A DNA stretch of 64,000 nt from JAJTFW01 sp903922455. GTDB lineage: Bacteria > Bacteroidota > Bacteroidia > AKYH767-A > OLB10. Of this stretch, positions 29,201 to 37,672 are shown piece by piece. Position numbers and translations under genes: made by a program. The first letter of the stretch is position 1, and each line of letters begins with the position of its first letter. The DNA lies in the NCBI GenBank assembly GCA_943329665.2, contig CALQEU020000012.1, positions 18,593 to 82,592 on the forward strand. The letters run 5' to 3'. The notes under the pieces were generated by a model that made no database searches, was not told where the DNA came from, and was given only the letters and a program-made list of their open reading frames with translations.

Positions 29201-30025
29201 CCTGCTGGATTTTATCAATTATTGATTACCGATTCGGTAGGATGTCAAGTTGTAGGAGGGTATACTTTAGTGGATACTTCTTCAATTGCAATAACTATTA
29301 CAGGAAATAATATTTTTTGTGAAGGTGATAGCGCAACATTGTCTGTACTTTCCTACACTGGATTATCGTATCAGTGGATGTTGAATGGTGCTGCGTTGCT
29401 ATCAGATACCACTACACAATTAGTGGTTACACAAGGAGGAGATTATTCTATTTCGGCTGCATCTGGCTGCGGAACCTTTACAGATGGACCTATAACTGTC
29501 ACTGTAAATCCACTTCCAATTGTGGATGCAGGAACAGATGAAAATGTAGCCTGTAATGATGTGCTTACTTTAAGTGCTACTGGTGGATTAACGTACAGTT
29601 GGACTCCAGCAAATTTATGTACTACGCCGAATCAATCCAGTACTCTTGTAAACACATCTGCAACGAACACTTTTATAGTAACAACTACCGATGCGAATGG
29701 ATGTACCAATCAAGATAATGTTATTGTCACTTCAAATTGTAATACAATTGTTGTTCCTACTGGATTTTCTCCAAACAATGATGGATTCAATGATAATTAT
29801 GTGATCAGCTATATTGATCAATTTCCAAATGCGAATTTGAAAATATTTAATCGATGGGGTACACTCGTATATGAAATGAATAGTTATGATAATTCATGGA
29901 CTGGATTATCGAATGTAGATAAGATTGGAATAGGGGAAGTTTTACCAAATGGAACCTACTATTATATCCTTGATTTGGGCAATGACGAGAAGCCACTTAA
30001 TGGCTACGTAATTATCCGACGATAA
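23213..30025 (+). CDS. Giant T9SS-secreted surface protein with 14 tandem repeats (gliding/adhesin type)
   Basis: The 2270-residue protein begins with a signal peptide (hydrophobic core about 20-34, ending KAQA); ATG 23240 is an alternative start. A PKD domain (about 38-125, FGDGGT) is followed, after about 80 residues, by 14 repeats of about 80-85 residues, each opening like NAGPDQQIC, then GxW and VWTxTNGxC. A fifteenth, divergent unit follows, then three cadherin-like/tandem-95 domains (from about 1435; NDSD, DSDP-type calcium-site residues), four SprB-type repeats (DSNGC, about 1725-2020), two Ig-like domains and the type B T9SS sorting domain (VPTGFSPNNDGFND, FNRWG). It should be exported by the T9SS and surface-attached, acting in adhesion or gliding like SprB. 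It is transcribed alone, between two terminators. Confidence 0.88.
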   Translation: MSHEIKTDKMFRSFRNLRIAGVVLIFLCCFSQAAKAQAPTAAFDANDTIVCISNTVSFIDMSLPGNAAITGWSWTFGDGGTSSIQNPNYAYATGGNFTVKLVVTNANGLQDSITHIIYVLVAQTINNTIRICSPQSSTTIMAFDPGIAGVTGTWFTASSGVIASPTNDTTLISNLISGTYLFFWVVSDGTCSDADQVTVIVDQPVVVNAGTDQNICTTPGTATMAGSNPAPGTGLWTTTSAATISNPVNGNTPITGLTSPGTYVFVWTVTNGACVIRDTMNIIVSNPVVSAAGADQLVCASPGTATLAGSSPAPGSGLWTTTSSATISNPTSATSTVSGLTTAGVYTFIWTVTNGACVSRDTMLMTVSTAIVANAGNNQQICTTTASGLLSGNNPSPGTGLWTALNGGTITNPTNNVTTVTGLITSGFYNFVWTITNGPCVSRDTVVFIVRNPVIANAGPDQQFCNATTATLTGNSPAPGIGAWTTSSGATIASPSSATTTVSGLSVGLNTFIYTTTYGACVSRDTIIIRVDALIISNAGPDIQICESQTSVTMAGNNPAPGTGVWTKLNGGTITTPSSPTTTITALTPGNHLFIWTITNGTCISRDTMRVTVNVQIPSNAGLDQQICQGASISLSGNNPIPATGLWTTPSSAIIANPTNPSTAVSGLTNAGAYVFVWTVTNGACVLRDTVRITVDSAIVANAGPDQNLCALTAATLAGNAPATGTASWSSLGSAVVTNVALANSGVTNLAIGNNLFVWTITNGNCISRDTINIVVSTLIPSNAGSDQQICASSPSATLSGNSPAPGSGNWTTSSSAIIANPNNPSSAVSGLNTTGTYSFIWTITNGACVSRDTMSITVSGNVIATAGPDQNLCNVTTATLSGNTAAPGAGLWTSTTGGAITTNSNPNSGVTGLIVGTNTFVWTITNGACVTRDTVNIIVSTLIPANAGPDQQLCLGNALVLAGNTPASGTGTWTALNGGTFSNVNAPNATVTGLAASGVYPFVWTIINGSCIAQDTIVITLNSTIIANAGSDQNLCNVTTSTLNGNASAPAIGTWTTSSSATIVNPTLPNTVVNGMQVGIYSFVWTLVNGSCTTSDTVLITIDSLINANAGVDQAVCVGGTVSLSGNTPTIGVGQWTTTSSAIIANPTSASTTVSGLNTFGSYSFVWTINNGTCTSSDTILVQVDSAEIADAGPDQNGCEIFIGNLNAVAPLTSVGAWTSLGAATISNLAAANSAVSNLVYGSNAFVWSVTNGGCTSSDTIIIQVDSIIVANAGVDQLACASSSIALSANAAGSGVGAWTSLGAATLDNPTNPSSTVSNLQIGINTFVWSITNGACNSTDSVAISISPAPVADAGVDQFVPTGTFVILGGFPAASGGTAPYTYEWNPGLTLNDSLVSNPTVTATVTTTYLLTVSDSLGCTSTASITIWVNDPPIVINDTISTGEDTTVVIYVLNNDSDPNNNLDTNALGILQGPFSGSVVIGPGGQIIYTPGPNFNGMDSILYIICDDGMPVYCDSAWIIITINPVNDAPVAVDDYATTPEDSCIQIAILSNDTDVENMIDLSTLVIISSPSNGTYSLDPTTGILTYCPDSNFNGIDTLIYAICDSGYPTPILCDTALVIITVTPVNDLPIAQSDSAIVCGGDIAIIYVRGNDIDPEGDTLTVSIYAQGSQGLAFVGANQEIIYAANFNAAGWDSLQYVVCDQQNPAGCDTAWLYIYIHPLPQVTATVTPVLCGGDSIGAIDITLSPTGTYSFTWSNGSTDEDVDSLTIGIYNVVILDSNGCVLTYLDTVPGPLLPLSGTIVSQDVLCFGEDNGIIDIQISGGTSPYSYAWNNSSTDEDLDSLAAGIYTVIVTDSNACIYTLTDTIIAPSAALNIALTSTDIVCAGDSTGAMSVTVSGGTPGYNYSWSNGSTTDSLNGIQAGIYTVLVTDSNGCFLSMSDTIFELNSLIVLNATVVDPNCFAGVYGSIQTTLSGGVAPYTYLWNTSDTLTALDSLPAGFYQLLITDSVGCQVVGGYTLVDTSSIAITITGNNIFCEGDSATLSVLSYTGLSYQWMLNGAALLSDTTTQLVVTQGGDYSISAASGCGTFTDGPITVTVNPLPIVDAGTDENVACNDVLTLSATGGLTYSWTPANLCTTPNQSSTLVNTSATNTFIVTTTDANGCTNQDNVIVTSNCNTIVVPTGFSPNNDGFNDNYVISYIDQFPNANLKIFNRWGTLVYEMNSYDNSWTGLSNVDKIGIGEVLPNGTYYYILDLGNDEKPLNGYVIIRR
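23824..27260 (+). repeat. Fourteen ~245-bp tandem coding repeats
   Basis: Repeats within the giant surface protein, each marked in the protein by an AGxDQxxC opening, a xGxW middle and a TNGxC end, so each unit carries two cysteines that could form a disulfide. Unit length is nearly constant, but the DNA has diverged: codons differ freely between units while the protein pattern holds. This points to old duplication kept by selection, not recent expansion. Confidence 0.85.
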
Positions 30026-30047
30026 TAAAAATTGAATTGTGGACTGA

Positions 30048-30081
30048 GCCTCAGGAGTTTTAACTCTTGAGGCTTTTTTTT
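30048..30081 (+). terminator. Rho-independent terminator of the surface-protein gene
   Basis: GCCTCAGGAGT and ACTCTTGAGGC form an 11-bp stem (one G-U pair) with a 4-nt loop, followed by eight T. It begins 23 bp after the stop codon. Confidence 0.93.
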
Positions 30082-30121
30082 GATTAGTCATTAAGCACTT
30101 TTTACTCTTACAGCAATTTGG

Positions 30122-30129
30122 TACTTTTG
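30122..30129 (+). promoter_or_regulatory. Promoter -7 box of pheT
   Basis: TACTTTTG matches TAnnTTTG exactly, 20 nt before the pheT ATG and after the terminator. The expected -33 place holds a T-run (about 30099-30103) rather than TTTG. Confidence 0.5.
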
Positions 30130-30149
30130 CATGAAATCTAGTTGGTACT

Positions 30150-32588
30150 ATGAAAATCTCTTATAATTGGTTGCAGCAATTTGTAAAGCCTACATGTTCT
30201 CCGGAGGAGCTTTCTGCTGCACTCACTGATTGTGGCTTGGAAGTGGAACAAATGTCCAAGTGGCAAAGTGTGGAGGGGGGATTGCAAGGGCTTTGTGTTG
30301 GCAAGGTCTTAACTTGCGTTCAACATCCAAATGCCGATCGATTGCATATCACTACAGTGGATATTGGTGATGGAGTTGCCAAACAAATTGTGTGTGGTGC
30401 TCCTAACGTAGCTGCAGGTCAAACTGTAGTTGTTGCATTGCCAGGCACTGTTCTTTATCCTGCAGGAGGTGAATTGTTCGAAATTAAAAAGTCGAAGATT
30501 AGAGGAGAAGCTTCTGAAGGAATGATTTGCGCGGAAGATGAAATTGGGTTGGGAACTTCTCATGCCGGCATTCTAATATTGCCAGATACTATCGCTGTGG
30601 GAACTCCTGTTGCGGATTATTTTAAAGTAGAGGATGATATCGTTTTTGAAATTGGATTAACACCTAATCGTGCTGATGCAGCTTCTCATTTAGGAGTAGC
30701 GAGAGATGTAAAAGCTTTATTTGGAACCGATACCAAGGTGCAGTTAAATATGCCTTCTGTGGATGGGTTTACAGAGGGAAATAAAGAGAATTCCATCACA
30801 GTTGAAATAAAGAATGCAGAAGGATGTTCGCGTTATTCAGGAATTGAAATTTCTGGAATTAGAGTAGCACCTTCTCCAGATTGGTTGCAAAATCGATTGA
30901 AGAGTATTGGCGTTCGTCCTATCAATAATGTTGTAGACATTACGAATTACATCATGCATGATTTGGGACAACCGTTGCATGCTTTTGATAAAAGTAAAAT
31001 TCAAGGAAATAAAATTTTAGTAGGTAATTTACCTGCTGGTACAAAATTCAAAACGTTAGATGCCGTTGAGCGTAACTTGGTAGGTACAGAGTTGATGATT
31101 GCAGATGCCGAGGGCGGACTTTGTATTGCTGGCGTTTTCGGTGGATGGGATAGCGGTGTAAATGAGAATACGACTTCAATCTTTTTAGAGAGTGCTTGCT
31201 TTCATCCCGTGCATGTGCGAAAGTCGGCTCGACAACAGGGCTTGCATACCGATTCTTCTTTCCGTTTCGAGCGTGGAACCGATCCAGAGTTGACTGTTTA
31301 TGCATTGAAGCGTGCGGCTTTGTTGATTGCTGAATTAGCTGGAGGAAATGTAGATGGAAAAATCATTGACCTATATCCTGTAAAAATTCCATCTGCAAAA
31401 ATGGAAATAAGTTATCAATATCTTTCATCCATTATTGGTGCTGAAATTGAAAAGGCAACGATTCATCGCATCTTAAAAGATTTGCAAATTGAAATCGTTT
31501 CCGAAAATGCAGAAGGAATGCAACTTTCTGTTCCATCTTTTAAAGTGGATGTAACGCGTCCTGCCGATATCGCAGAGGAAGTTTTACGAATTTACGGATA
31601 TAACAACATCGCCTTACCTAAAAAGATTTCGATCTCTGCTGGTCAACACATCTCTCCAGATCCAGAAGAAATTGTGGAGCGCTTGGGAAGTGTATTGGTG
31701 GGAAATGGTTTTAGAGAGATTTTAACTAACAGTCTAACAAAAAATGCATACTTAGATATAGTTCCAACGCAAGAAGGAATTGAGGGAGTTCAAGTACTTA
31801 ACCCACTCTCTAACGATTTAGCTTTGTTGCGTCATAGCATGCTCATGACCGGACTCGAAACCATCGCCTACAATGTGAACCGCCGACAAAAGGATCTACG
31901 TTTTTTTGAATTAGGAAAAACGTATGGTAAAGTAAAAGGAAAGTATTTAGAGAATCAGTGGTTGTGTTTATTCATTACTGGGGAGATGGTATCAGAGCAT
32001 TGGAAAGTAAAATCACAAACGTATGATATTTATTTTGTGAAATCCATCGTCGATAAAATGTTGTCCGACATCGGGATTCATCTGCAAAAGCAAATCAAAC
32101 TAGAGCCTGTTACTTCTGATTCTTTGGATCAATGTCTTTCTTATTCTGTAAAATCATCTTCGCTTGTAAAGATGGGCAAAGTAAAAAAATCAGTATTGAA
32201 AGCTTGTGATGTTTCGCAAGATGTTTGGTACGCTGAATTTCATTTTGAAAACTTGATGCGTGCCATCGAAACAAAAGACAGAATAGTGCCAGGTCCACCA
32301 AAGTTTCCAGAGGTAAGACGAGATTTATCTATGGTATTAGACAAAGCGGTTCAATATGCCGAGCTGGAAAGCATTGCTTTTGCAACCGAACCAAAACTCT
32401 TGAAGCAAGTGAATTTGTTTGATGTGTACGAAGGCGATAAAATTGAGGCTGGAAAAAAATCCTACGCCATGAGTTTTATTCTCCGCGACGACGAAGCCAC
32501 CTTGCAAGATAAGCAAATTGATTCAGTGATGAATAAATTAATGAAACAGTTGGAAACAAAATTGAATGTGGTGATACGAAAAAGTTAG
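30150..32588 (+). CDS. pheT: Phenylalanine-tRNA ligase beta subunit
   Basis: This 812-residue subunit pairs with PheS to charge tRNA-Phe. Domains in order: N-terminal MKISYNWLQQFV and tRNA-binding OB fold (about 40-150, VLTCVQHPNADRLHITTVDIG), B3/B4 editing domain (about 220-395, with NNVVDITNYIMHDLGQPLHAFD), B5 domain (about 405-480), catalytic-like core (FRFERGTDPELT precedes it; REILTNSL, LNPLSNDLALLRHSML) and the C-terminal FDX-ACB anticodon domain (about 715-812, KFPEVRRDLSMVLD). Length is typical. pheS is elsewhere. It converges with the next gene with a 21-bp gap. Confidence 0.96.
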   Translation: MKISYNWLQQFVKPTCSPEELSAALTDCGLEVEQMSKWQSVEGGLQGLCVGKVLTCVQHPNADRLHITTVDIGDGVAKQIVCGAPNVAAGQTVVVALPGTVLYPAGGELFEIKKSKIRGEASEGMICAEDEIGLGTSHAGILILPDTIAVGTPVADYFKVEDDIVFEIGLTPNRADAASHLGVARDVKALFGTDTKVQLNMPSVDGFTEGNKENSITVEIKNAEGCSRYSGIEISGIRVAPSPDWLQNRLKSIGVRPINNVVDITNYIMHDLGQPLHAFDKSKIQGNKILVGNLPAGTKFKTLDAVERNLVGTELMIADAEGGLCIAGVFGGWDSGVNENTTSIFLESACFHPVHVRKSARQQGLHTDSSFRFERGTDPELTVYALKRAALLIAELAGGNVDGKIIDLYPVKIPSAKMEISYQYLSSIIGAEIEKATIHRILKDLQIEIVSENAEGMQLSVPSFKVDVTRPADIAEEVLRIYGYNNIALPKKISISAGQHISPDPEEIVERLGSVLVGNGFREILTNSLTKNAYLDIVPTQEGIEGVQVLNPLSNDLALLRHSMLMTGLETIAYNVNRRQKDLRFFELGKTYGKVKGKYLENQWLCLFITGEMVSEHWKVKSQTYDIYFVKSIVDKMLSDIGIHLQKQIKLEPVTSDSLDQCLSYSVKSSSLVKMGKVKKSVLKACDVSQDVWYAEFHFENLMRAIETKDRIVPGPPKFPEVRRDLSMVLDKAVQYAELESIAFATEPKLLKQVNLFDVYEGDKIEAGKKSYAMSFILRDDEATLQDKQIDSVMNKLMKQLETKLNVVIRKS

Positions 32589-32611
32589 TGTAAAGTATTT
32601 TTCTTTATACT
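32587..32611. terminator. Hairpin between convergent genes
   Basis: AGTGTAAAG (32587-32595) and CTTTATACT (32603-32611) form a 9-bp stem with one G-T mismatch and a 7-nt loop. It overlaps both stop codons of the convergent pheT and T9SS genes. No T-tract follows on the plus strand, so termination is only possible. Confidence 0.4.
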
Positions 32612-34949
32612 ACCGTACTATCAACTTAATCGTCTGAATTTTTTGTTCGTTTCTAAACACCGCTAGGTAGCAACCGGGAGCTAATTTTTGTTCTTTCTCG
32701 GCAAACTTTAAAACTACACCGCTTTGATCGGCGCTCCACTTTTGTTGCGAAATGATTCGTCCTCCTAAATCGGTAATGGTTAAGCTTAACGTTCCTCTCA
32801 CACCTAGGGCACGAATTACTTGCAAGCTACCGTCCGAAGGGTTTGGATAAATAGAAACTGAGAAATCATTTTTACCATTTTTAGGAAGCGCAATGATATG
32901 CGATGTAGATTTCGTTCCATCAAAATCGAATTGCTGTAAACGATAATAAAGCACAGGAGTCTCATCGTCTATATCTATAAAATTATAACGATAAACTGTA
33001 TTTGAAGTTCCAAATCCATTCACCTGACCACGATATTGAAACTCCAATCCATTGCGACTTCTTTCTATTTCAAAATAGTCGTTGTTTTTTTCCGATAAAG
33101 TGTACCATTCCAATTGAATGTTTTCATTTGTCCTTTTTCCATTGAAGTTGGTGAGACTAACTGGTAGCGGAGATGTAATAGAAATAAAATACCATGCAGT
33201 GTCACACAGTGGATAATTATCACATGTTAAATATTGTAAACTATCAACTCCTGTAAAGCCGGCTGTAGTTAAGGTATATCGAATAGAATCTCCATTGAGA
33301 ACAGATGCTGTGCCTCTAAATGGTCCCGCTAAAATGGTTGCATTCGCAAAAGGACCTCCATCTTCATCGCTATCATTTATTTTTACTGGATAATCCTGAT
33401 AAATTGCTCCAGCGTAATTGGTCGTATCATTTATTGCAATAGGTCTACTCAATCCGAAAAAAGTAAGCGTATCGAAATTATTTACTTTATTGAGTTCATA
33501 ACTCGGATTAGTAAGAGAAGAAATATATGTAATGTTACCAAGTGCGTTAATCCTTACTGTTAGTGTTAATGTATCGATTTGATTCTTCTGCAAACTATCC
33601 ATGGACCAAATTCCGGTTCCACTATTAAAAGAACCATGTGTGGTAGCATGAGATTGGTAAAGAAGTTGGATGGGTAGTACTGCATTAAGTTTTAATCGAC
33701 GAGCAGTTCCCGGCCCTTCATTTTTAGCGATGATCTTAATGTTGAAATTTTCATTCTTCACGGGCGAGCTTAGCTGAGTACACATGTTGACTTCTACATC
33801 TGTTTTAAAATCGATACCTGCGATAGAATCACTCACCGGAATAAAAACTGAATTTAGGAAAACTCTTCTTTTATTAATTCTATTTATGTCGTTAATGGAT
33901 CCTGTGGGAATGGTCCAGTGATAATGATCGTGCCCTGATAAATAAAATAAATTTCCTCCGGCTAAATTATTCGGGCGCATCTTCATGCCGGCTATTGCAT
34001 AATAATTGGCTCCGTTACTTCCTCTCATTACTTCATACGTATTTGCTCTCATGAAGCTGCCTACTTTTGGTTTGAAGAGTTTATACTCACCGTTAGGCGA
34101 CATCATGGGGCCGGAAAATTGTGAAATAGGTAAATCCGCATGAAGATATTGTACTGCCGATAATCCAAGAGTATCTGAATCAAATCCTCCAGTAGTCATC
34201 GTAAATGTTGAGTTTTCCGTAGACCCTATGGTAGAACAAGAGAGCATGAGATTGGCTCCTTTGCCAACGCTATAACGTAGGATGGGATTTAATTTTGATG
34301 TATCAGTAGTTGTCAAGTGACTCTCAGAAATTAGTGACCAGCTCCCAGCAGGATTAAATGCAGTACCCGCAGGTAATTGTAAATGATAAGAGGCTGGAGA
34401 AATTCCGGCTTCCACCAAATATTTCACTGCTATGGTATCATAGCCAGTAGAATTCAATAATAAAATTCTTGGTTTATGTGACAAGGTATAACGCACATCC
34501 ATATTGGTTGTGTTATTCAATCTGAAAACAACAACACTATTACCAAAATTTTTAATCACAGATAAAGCAGTGTCGGCATAATCACTATCAACAATAAATG
34601 CACCACCACGTATTCCAATAGTTCCTAATGCTGCTGTGTCGGGATAGACTCTAGTAACATTCGTATTAAGGTCAATGGACCCAAGCGATGTTCTCGTCTT
34701 TCCCGCTTTGATAATCCATTTAACTGGAATTTCATTTTGCAAAAGTTCATTTACCAATCCATAGGCTTTCAAATTAAAATAACCTGGAAGCTTTTGGAAA
34801 TTAGTATCCATGGTAACTATTAAAGCCCCATTTTTTATCGATTGAATATTTGAACTAGGTGAGGGCAAATCATTTTGCGCAAATAGATTTCCGAAGGAAA
34901 ACAAAAGCATAAAATAAAAGAAGATAATTTTCTTAAAAAGAGGCCGCAT
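32610..34949 (-). CDS. T9SS type A sorting-domain protein of unknown function
   Basis: This 779-residue secreted protein starts at ATG 34949, which gives a clean signal peptide (RPLFKKIIFFYFMLLFSFGNLFAQ; first residues shown from 2 as a sense of it are basic then hydrophobic); the longer frame upstream lacks one. Residues about 40-400 have no family I recognise; they include repeated statements of a flavodoxin-like alternation (VFRLNN, ILLLNSTGYD). A DUF11-like beta domain (about 425-510, IIAKNEGPGTARRLKLNAVLP), a cadherin-like tandem-95 segment (about 525-600, NDSDEDGG), a fibronectin-like region (LTNFNGKRTNENIQLEWYT) and a type A T9SS signal (IYPNPSDG) follow. No catalytic motif was found. 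Confidence 0.75.
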   Translation of the reverse strand: MRPLFKKIIFFYFMLLFSFGNLFAQNDLPSPSSNIQSIKNGALIVTMDTNFQKLPGYFNLKAYGLVNELLQNEIPVKWIIKAGKTRTSLGSIDLNTNVTRVYPDTAALGTIGIRGGAFIVDSDYADTALSVIKNFGNSVVVFRLNNTTNMDVRYTLSHKPRILLLNSTGYDTIAVKYLVEAGISPASYHLQLPAGTAFNPAGSWSLISESHLTTTDTSKLNPILRYSVGKGANLMLSCSTIGSTENSTFTMTTGGFDSDTLGLSAVQYLHADLPISQFSGPMMSPNGEYKLFKPKVGSFMRANTYEVMRGSNGANYYAIAGMKMRPNNLAGGNLFYLSGHDHYHWTIPTGSINDINRINKRRVFLNSVFIPVSDSIAGIDFKTDVEVNMCTQLSSPVKNENFNIKIIAKNEGPGTARRLKLNAVLPIQLLYQSHATTHGSFNSGTGIWSMDSLQKNQIDTLTLTVRINALGNITYISSLTNPSYELNKVNNFDTLTFFGLSRPIAINDTTNYAGAIYQDYPVKINDSDEDGGPFANATILAGPFRGTASVLNGDSIRYTLTTAGFTGVDSLQYLTCDNYPLCDTAWYFISITSPLPVSLTNFNGKRTNENIQLEWYTLSEKNNDYFEIERSRNGLEFQYRGQVNGFGTSNTVYRYNFIDIDDETPVLYYRLQQFDFDGTKSTSHIIALPKNGKNDFSVSIYPNPSDGSLQVIRALGVRGTLSLTITDLGGRIISQQKWSADQSGVVLKFAEKEQKLAPGCYLAVFRNEQKIQTIKLIVR

Positions 34950-35261
34950 GATGGTGCTGTTATTTCTTTTTTTAACGTAAATTTTTATAAAAAGTTCATT
35001 AATTATACTTTTAAATGCCCCCAAATAATTAAACACAAAATTATTGAACTGAGAAGCCAACAACATTATGTTGAGATTAAGAATGTATAAAAGCCAATTA
35101 GTTATAAAATGTTGTAAGTCATTGAACTAAGGTTGCATATGTATTAAAATAGATGGGTCACTATGATCTTTTCCTTGTTTTTGGATTATTATTCTTGTTT
35201 GATGGAGTTTTGTTAAGTCAATTACTTCTAAATATACAATTATTAAACCTCTTCTTTTACC
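34950..35261. other. Gene-free divergent spacer
   Basis: About 310 bp of very AT-rich sequence between the divergent T9SS and helicase genes. No coding frame, terminator or long repeat is visible. No exact -7 box was seen for the minus-strand gene. Confidence 0.4.
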
Positions 35262-35269
35262 TACTTTCG
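35262..35269 (+). promoter_or_regulatory. Promoter -7-like box abutting the helicase start
   Basis: TACTTTCG differs from TAnnTTTG at one base and ends 4 nt before the GTG start codon, so transcription would start at or near the start codon. Confidence 0.4.
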
Positions 35270-35273
35270 CAGC

Positions 35274-36581
35274 GTGGTTTCCTTCCGTGATTTTAAACTC
35301 AATCGACAATTATTCGATGCCATAGCTGATGCTGGTTATGAGCATCCTACGGCCATTCAAGAAAAGGCCATTCCAGCCATATTAGGCGGTCAAGATGTGT
35401 TGGGAATTGCACAAACTGGAACGGGGAAAACAGCTGCCTATCTTTTACCTCTTCTGCGAAGTTTGAATTATGCGCAAGGGGCTGATGCGCGCGCATTGAT
35501 AATTGTACCCACACGTGAATTAAGTATTCAAGTTGGAAATACGATTAAGGAGTTAGCTAAGTACACCGATTTACGTTACGCTGTCATCTTTGGCGGACAA
35601 GGAGCAAAGGATCAAATTGCTTCTATTAAGGCAGGAATTGATATTTTGGTAGCATCTCCAGGTCGTTATTTGGATTTATATACGAGTGGACATATAAAAT
35701 CGAAAAAGATAAAATTTTTAGTGTTGGATGAGGCGGAGCGTTTGATGGATAAAAGTTTCATTGGGCAATTTCATCGCATCTTAGAAACCATGCCTCAAAA
35801 AAGACAGAACTTATTGTTCTCGGCAACCATGTCGGATTTAGTGAAAAAGATTTCTGGTGATTTGATGGATTTTCCGATCACCATTGAAATTCGTCCCGAT
35901 TTAAAAACAGCAGAAACCGTAACGCAAGCGTATTATAAAATTCCAAATTTAAGAGCTAAAATTAATCTTTTAACAGAGTTGTTAAAAGACGAAAAAAACT
36001 TTAATAAAGTTATTGTCTTTTGTAAAACGAAAGTAATTGCAAGTAATACCGGAAAATATTTGCAGCGTTTGTATGGCGAAGATAAAGTGTTGGTGATTCA
36101 CGGTAATAAATCTCAGCAAACTCGAATCAATTCCATGCAACGATTCAAGTTGGAAAATGTGCCTTTGCTCATCACAACAGATCTTGCAGCGCGTGGTTTA
36201 GATGTTCCCGATGTATCGCATGTTGTAAATTTTGATACACCTATTATCTACGAAGATTATGTACATCGGATAGGCAGAACCGGTAGAGCATTTAAGACTG
36301 GGAATAGTATCACCTTTGTTACTGCTGCTGATGAATTTCACCTCGCACAAATAGAAAAATTGATTGGACAAAAAATTCCAATGTTAAAAGTGCCACGTAA
36401 TGTGGAAATTCCCGAGACAGGCTACGATGAAAATCAAGCGATGTTACGCGAGATAGATAGCCAGAAAAGAAAATTGGATCTGGATTTTAAGGGAGCATTT
36501 CATGTGAAAAAGGAACCAGTTAAAAAATTTCCGAAAAAGAAAGTGGAAGCAAAAAAGAAAAAGCGAACGTATCGTAAATGA
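35274..36581 (+). CDS. DEAD-box-family RNA helicase with DEAE motif II
   Basis: A 435-residue superfamily 2 RNA helicase. Q motif FRDFKLN..HPTAIQEKAIP (about 4-35), motif I AQTGTGKT (about 45-52), Ia PTRELSIQ, Ib SPGR, motif II D-E-A-E (about 154-157) in place of DEAD, motif III SAT, IV, V TTDLAARGLD and VI HRIGRTGRA. The short Lys-rich C-terminal tail (KKFPKKKVEAKKKKRTYRK) would bind RNA. It is close to RhlE-type helicases in layout and probably acts in ribosome assembly or mRNA turnover. The start GTG is the only good in-frame start before the Q motif. It overlaps the next gene by 4 bp. Confidence 0.88.
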   Translation: MVSFRDFKLNRQLFDAIADAGYEHPTAIQEKAIPAILGGQDVLGIAQTGTGKTAAYLLPLLRSLNYAQGADARALIIVPTRELSIQVGNTIKELAKYTDLRYAVIFGGQGAKDQIASIKAGIDILVASPGRYLDLYTSGHIKSKKIKFLVLDEAERLMDKSFIGQFHRILETMPQKRQNLLFSATMSDLVKKISGDLMDFPITIEIRPDLKTAETVTQAYYKIPNLRAKINLLTELLKDEKNFNKVIVFCKTKVIASNTGKYLQRLYGEDKVLVIHGNKSQQTRINSMQRFKLENVPLLITTDLAARGLDVPDVSHVVNFDTPIIYEDYVHRIGRTGRAFKTGNSITFVTAADEFHLAQIEKLIGQKIPMLKVPRNVEIPETGYDENQAMLREIDSQKRKLDLDFKGAFHVKKEPVKKFPKKKVEAKKKKRTYRK

Positions 36582-37489
36582 GAAATCTTCTTTCGCTCAA
36601 ATGGGCAATGCTCATCATTTTAACGTTGATATGGGGCAGTTCGTTTATTTTAATGAAACAAGGTTTAAAAGGGTTTCCCCCCGAACAAGTTGCGGCCATT
36701 CGCATGGTGATTGCATGCATCGCATCTTCTTTATTTGCAATACGTCGATTTAAAAATTTGAAAATAGGTTCCATTAAATACATGGCAGTTGTAGGTGCTG
36801 TAGGTAGTGGAATTCCAGCCTTATTATTTGCAATTGCTCAAACAAAATTATCTTCTTCACTAGCCGGAATGTTGAATGCACTTACTCCACTTTTCACAAT
36901 GCTCATTGGTATATTATTTTTTAAGTCAAAATTTAAAAACTTACAAATTATTGGCGTGCTCATTGGATTTTTAGGAGCTGCCGGATTAGTATTTATTCGT
37001 TCGGGAGGAGGAATTAGTGGAGATGCTGCTTTTGCTATTTTAATTGTTATTGCAACTTGTTGTTATGGACTTAGTGTAAACGTCATCAAAACATTTTTAG
37101 CGGATCAAGATGCCTTATTGATCTCTGCAATTTCATTATTAATTGTTGGAATTCCTTATGGCATCTTTCTTTCGACTACTGATTTTACTGTTCGATTGTT
37201 TGAAGTTCCCGAAGCGAAAATGGCTTTTTTAAGTTTAGCTACTTTATCAATTTTTGGAACTACATTTTCAAATATACTTTATTTTAATCTTGTTAAAACG
37301 GCCGGACCTTTATTCGCTTCTGCCGTTACTTATTTAATGCCGATCATCGCTTTGTCTTGGGGTATTGCTGATGGAGAAGTTTTAAATCCACTCCATATTG
37401 TAGCCTTGTTAGCGATTTTGGCGGGTGTAGCCTTAATTAGTTGGAAAGGGGAGATGAAACTTTCGCGAATATGGAGTCGGAAGTCATAG
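36578..37489 (+). CDS. EamA/DMT-family transporter
   Basis: This 303-residue inner-membrane protein has about ten hydrophobic helices forming two EamA halves (LTLIWGSSFILMKQGLKGFPPEQVAAIRM at the start, LVKTAGPLFASAVTYLMPIIALSWGIADGE in the second half). Members export metabolites or amino acids; the substrate cannot be told from sequence. It overlaps the helicase gene by 4 bp (ATGA), so the two are probably co-translated. Confidence 0.88.
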   Translation: MRNLLSLKWAMLIILTLIWGSSFILMKQGLKGFPPEQVAAIRMVIACIASSLFAIRRFKNLKIGSIKYMAVVGAVGSGIPALLFAIAQTKLSSSLAGMLNALTPLFTMLIGILFFKSKFKNLQIIGVLIGFLGAAGLVFIRSGGGISGDAAFAILIVIATCCYGLSVNVIKTFLADQDALLISAISLLIVGIPYGIFLSTTDFTVRLFEVPEAKMAFLSLATLSIFGTTFSNILYFNLVKTAGPLFASAVTYLMPIIALSWGIADGEVLNPLHIVALLAILAGVALISWKGEMKLSRIWSRKS

Positions 37490-37672
37490 ATCACATTTAA
37501 AATGTTCCCGTTCTCTATTTTTTTCATTTAGTTTTAATGAATTGATGTTTTTATTTGATACCTGTAATTAGGAATAAGAATTGTCTGGCAATATCTAGTC
37601 GAATCGATTTTATAAATTCTAAATAATTTTAATTTCAAAACATAAATTTCTTTGCAGTTTTAATAACAGAAA

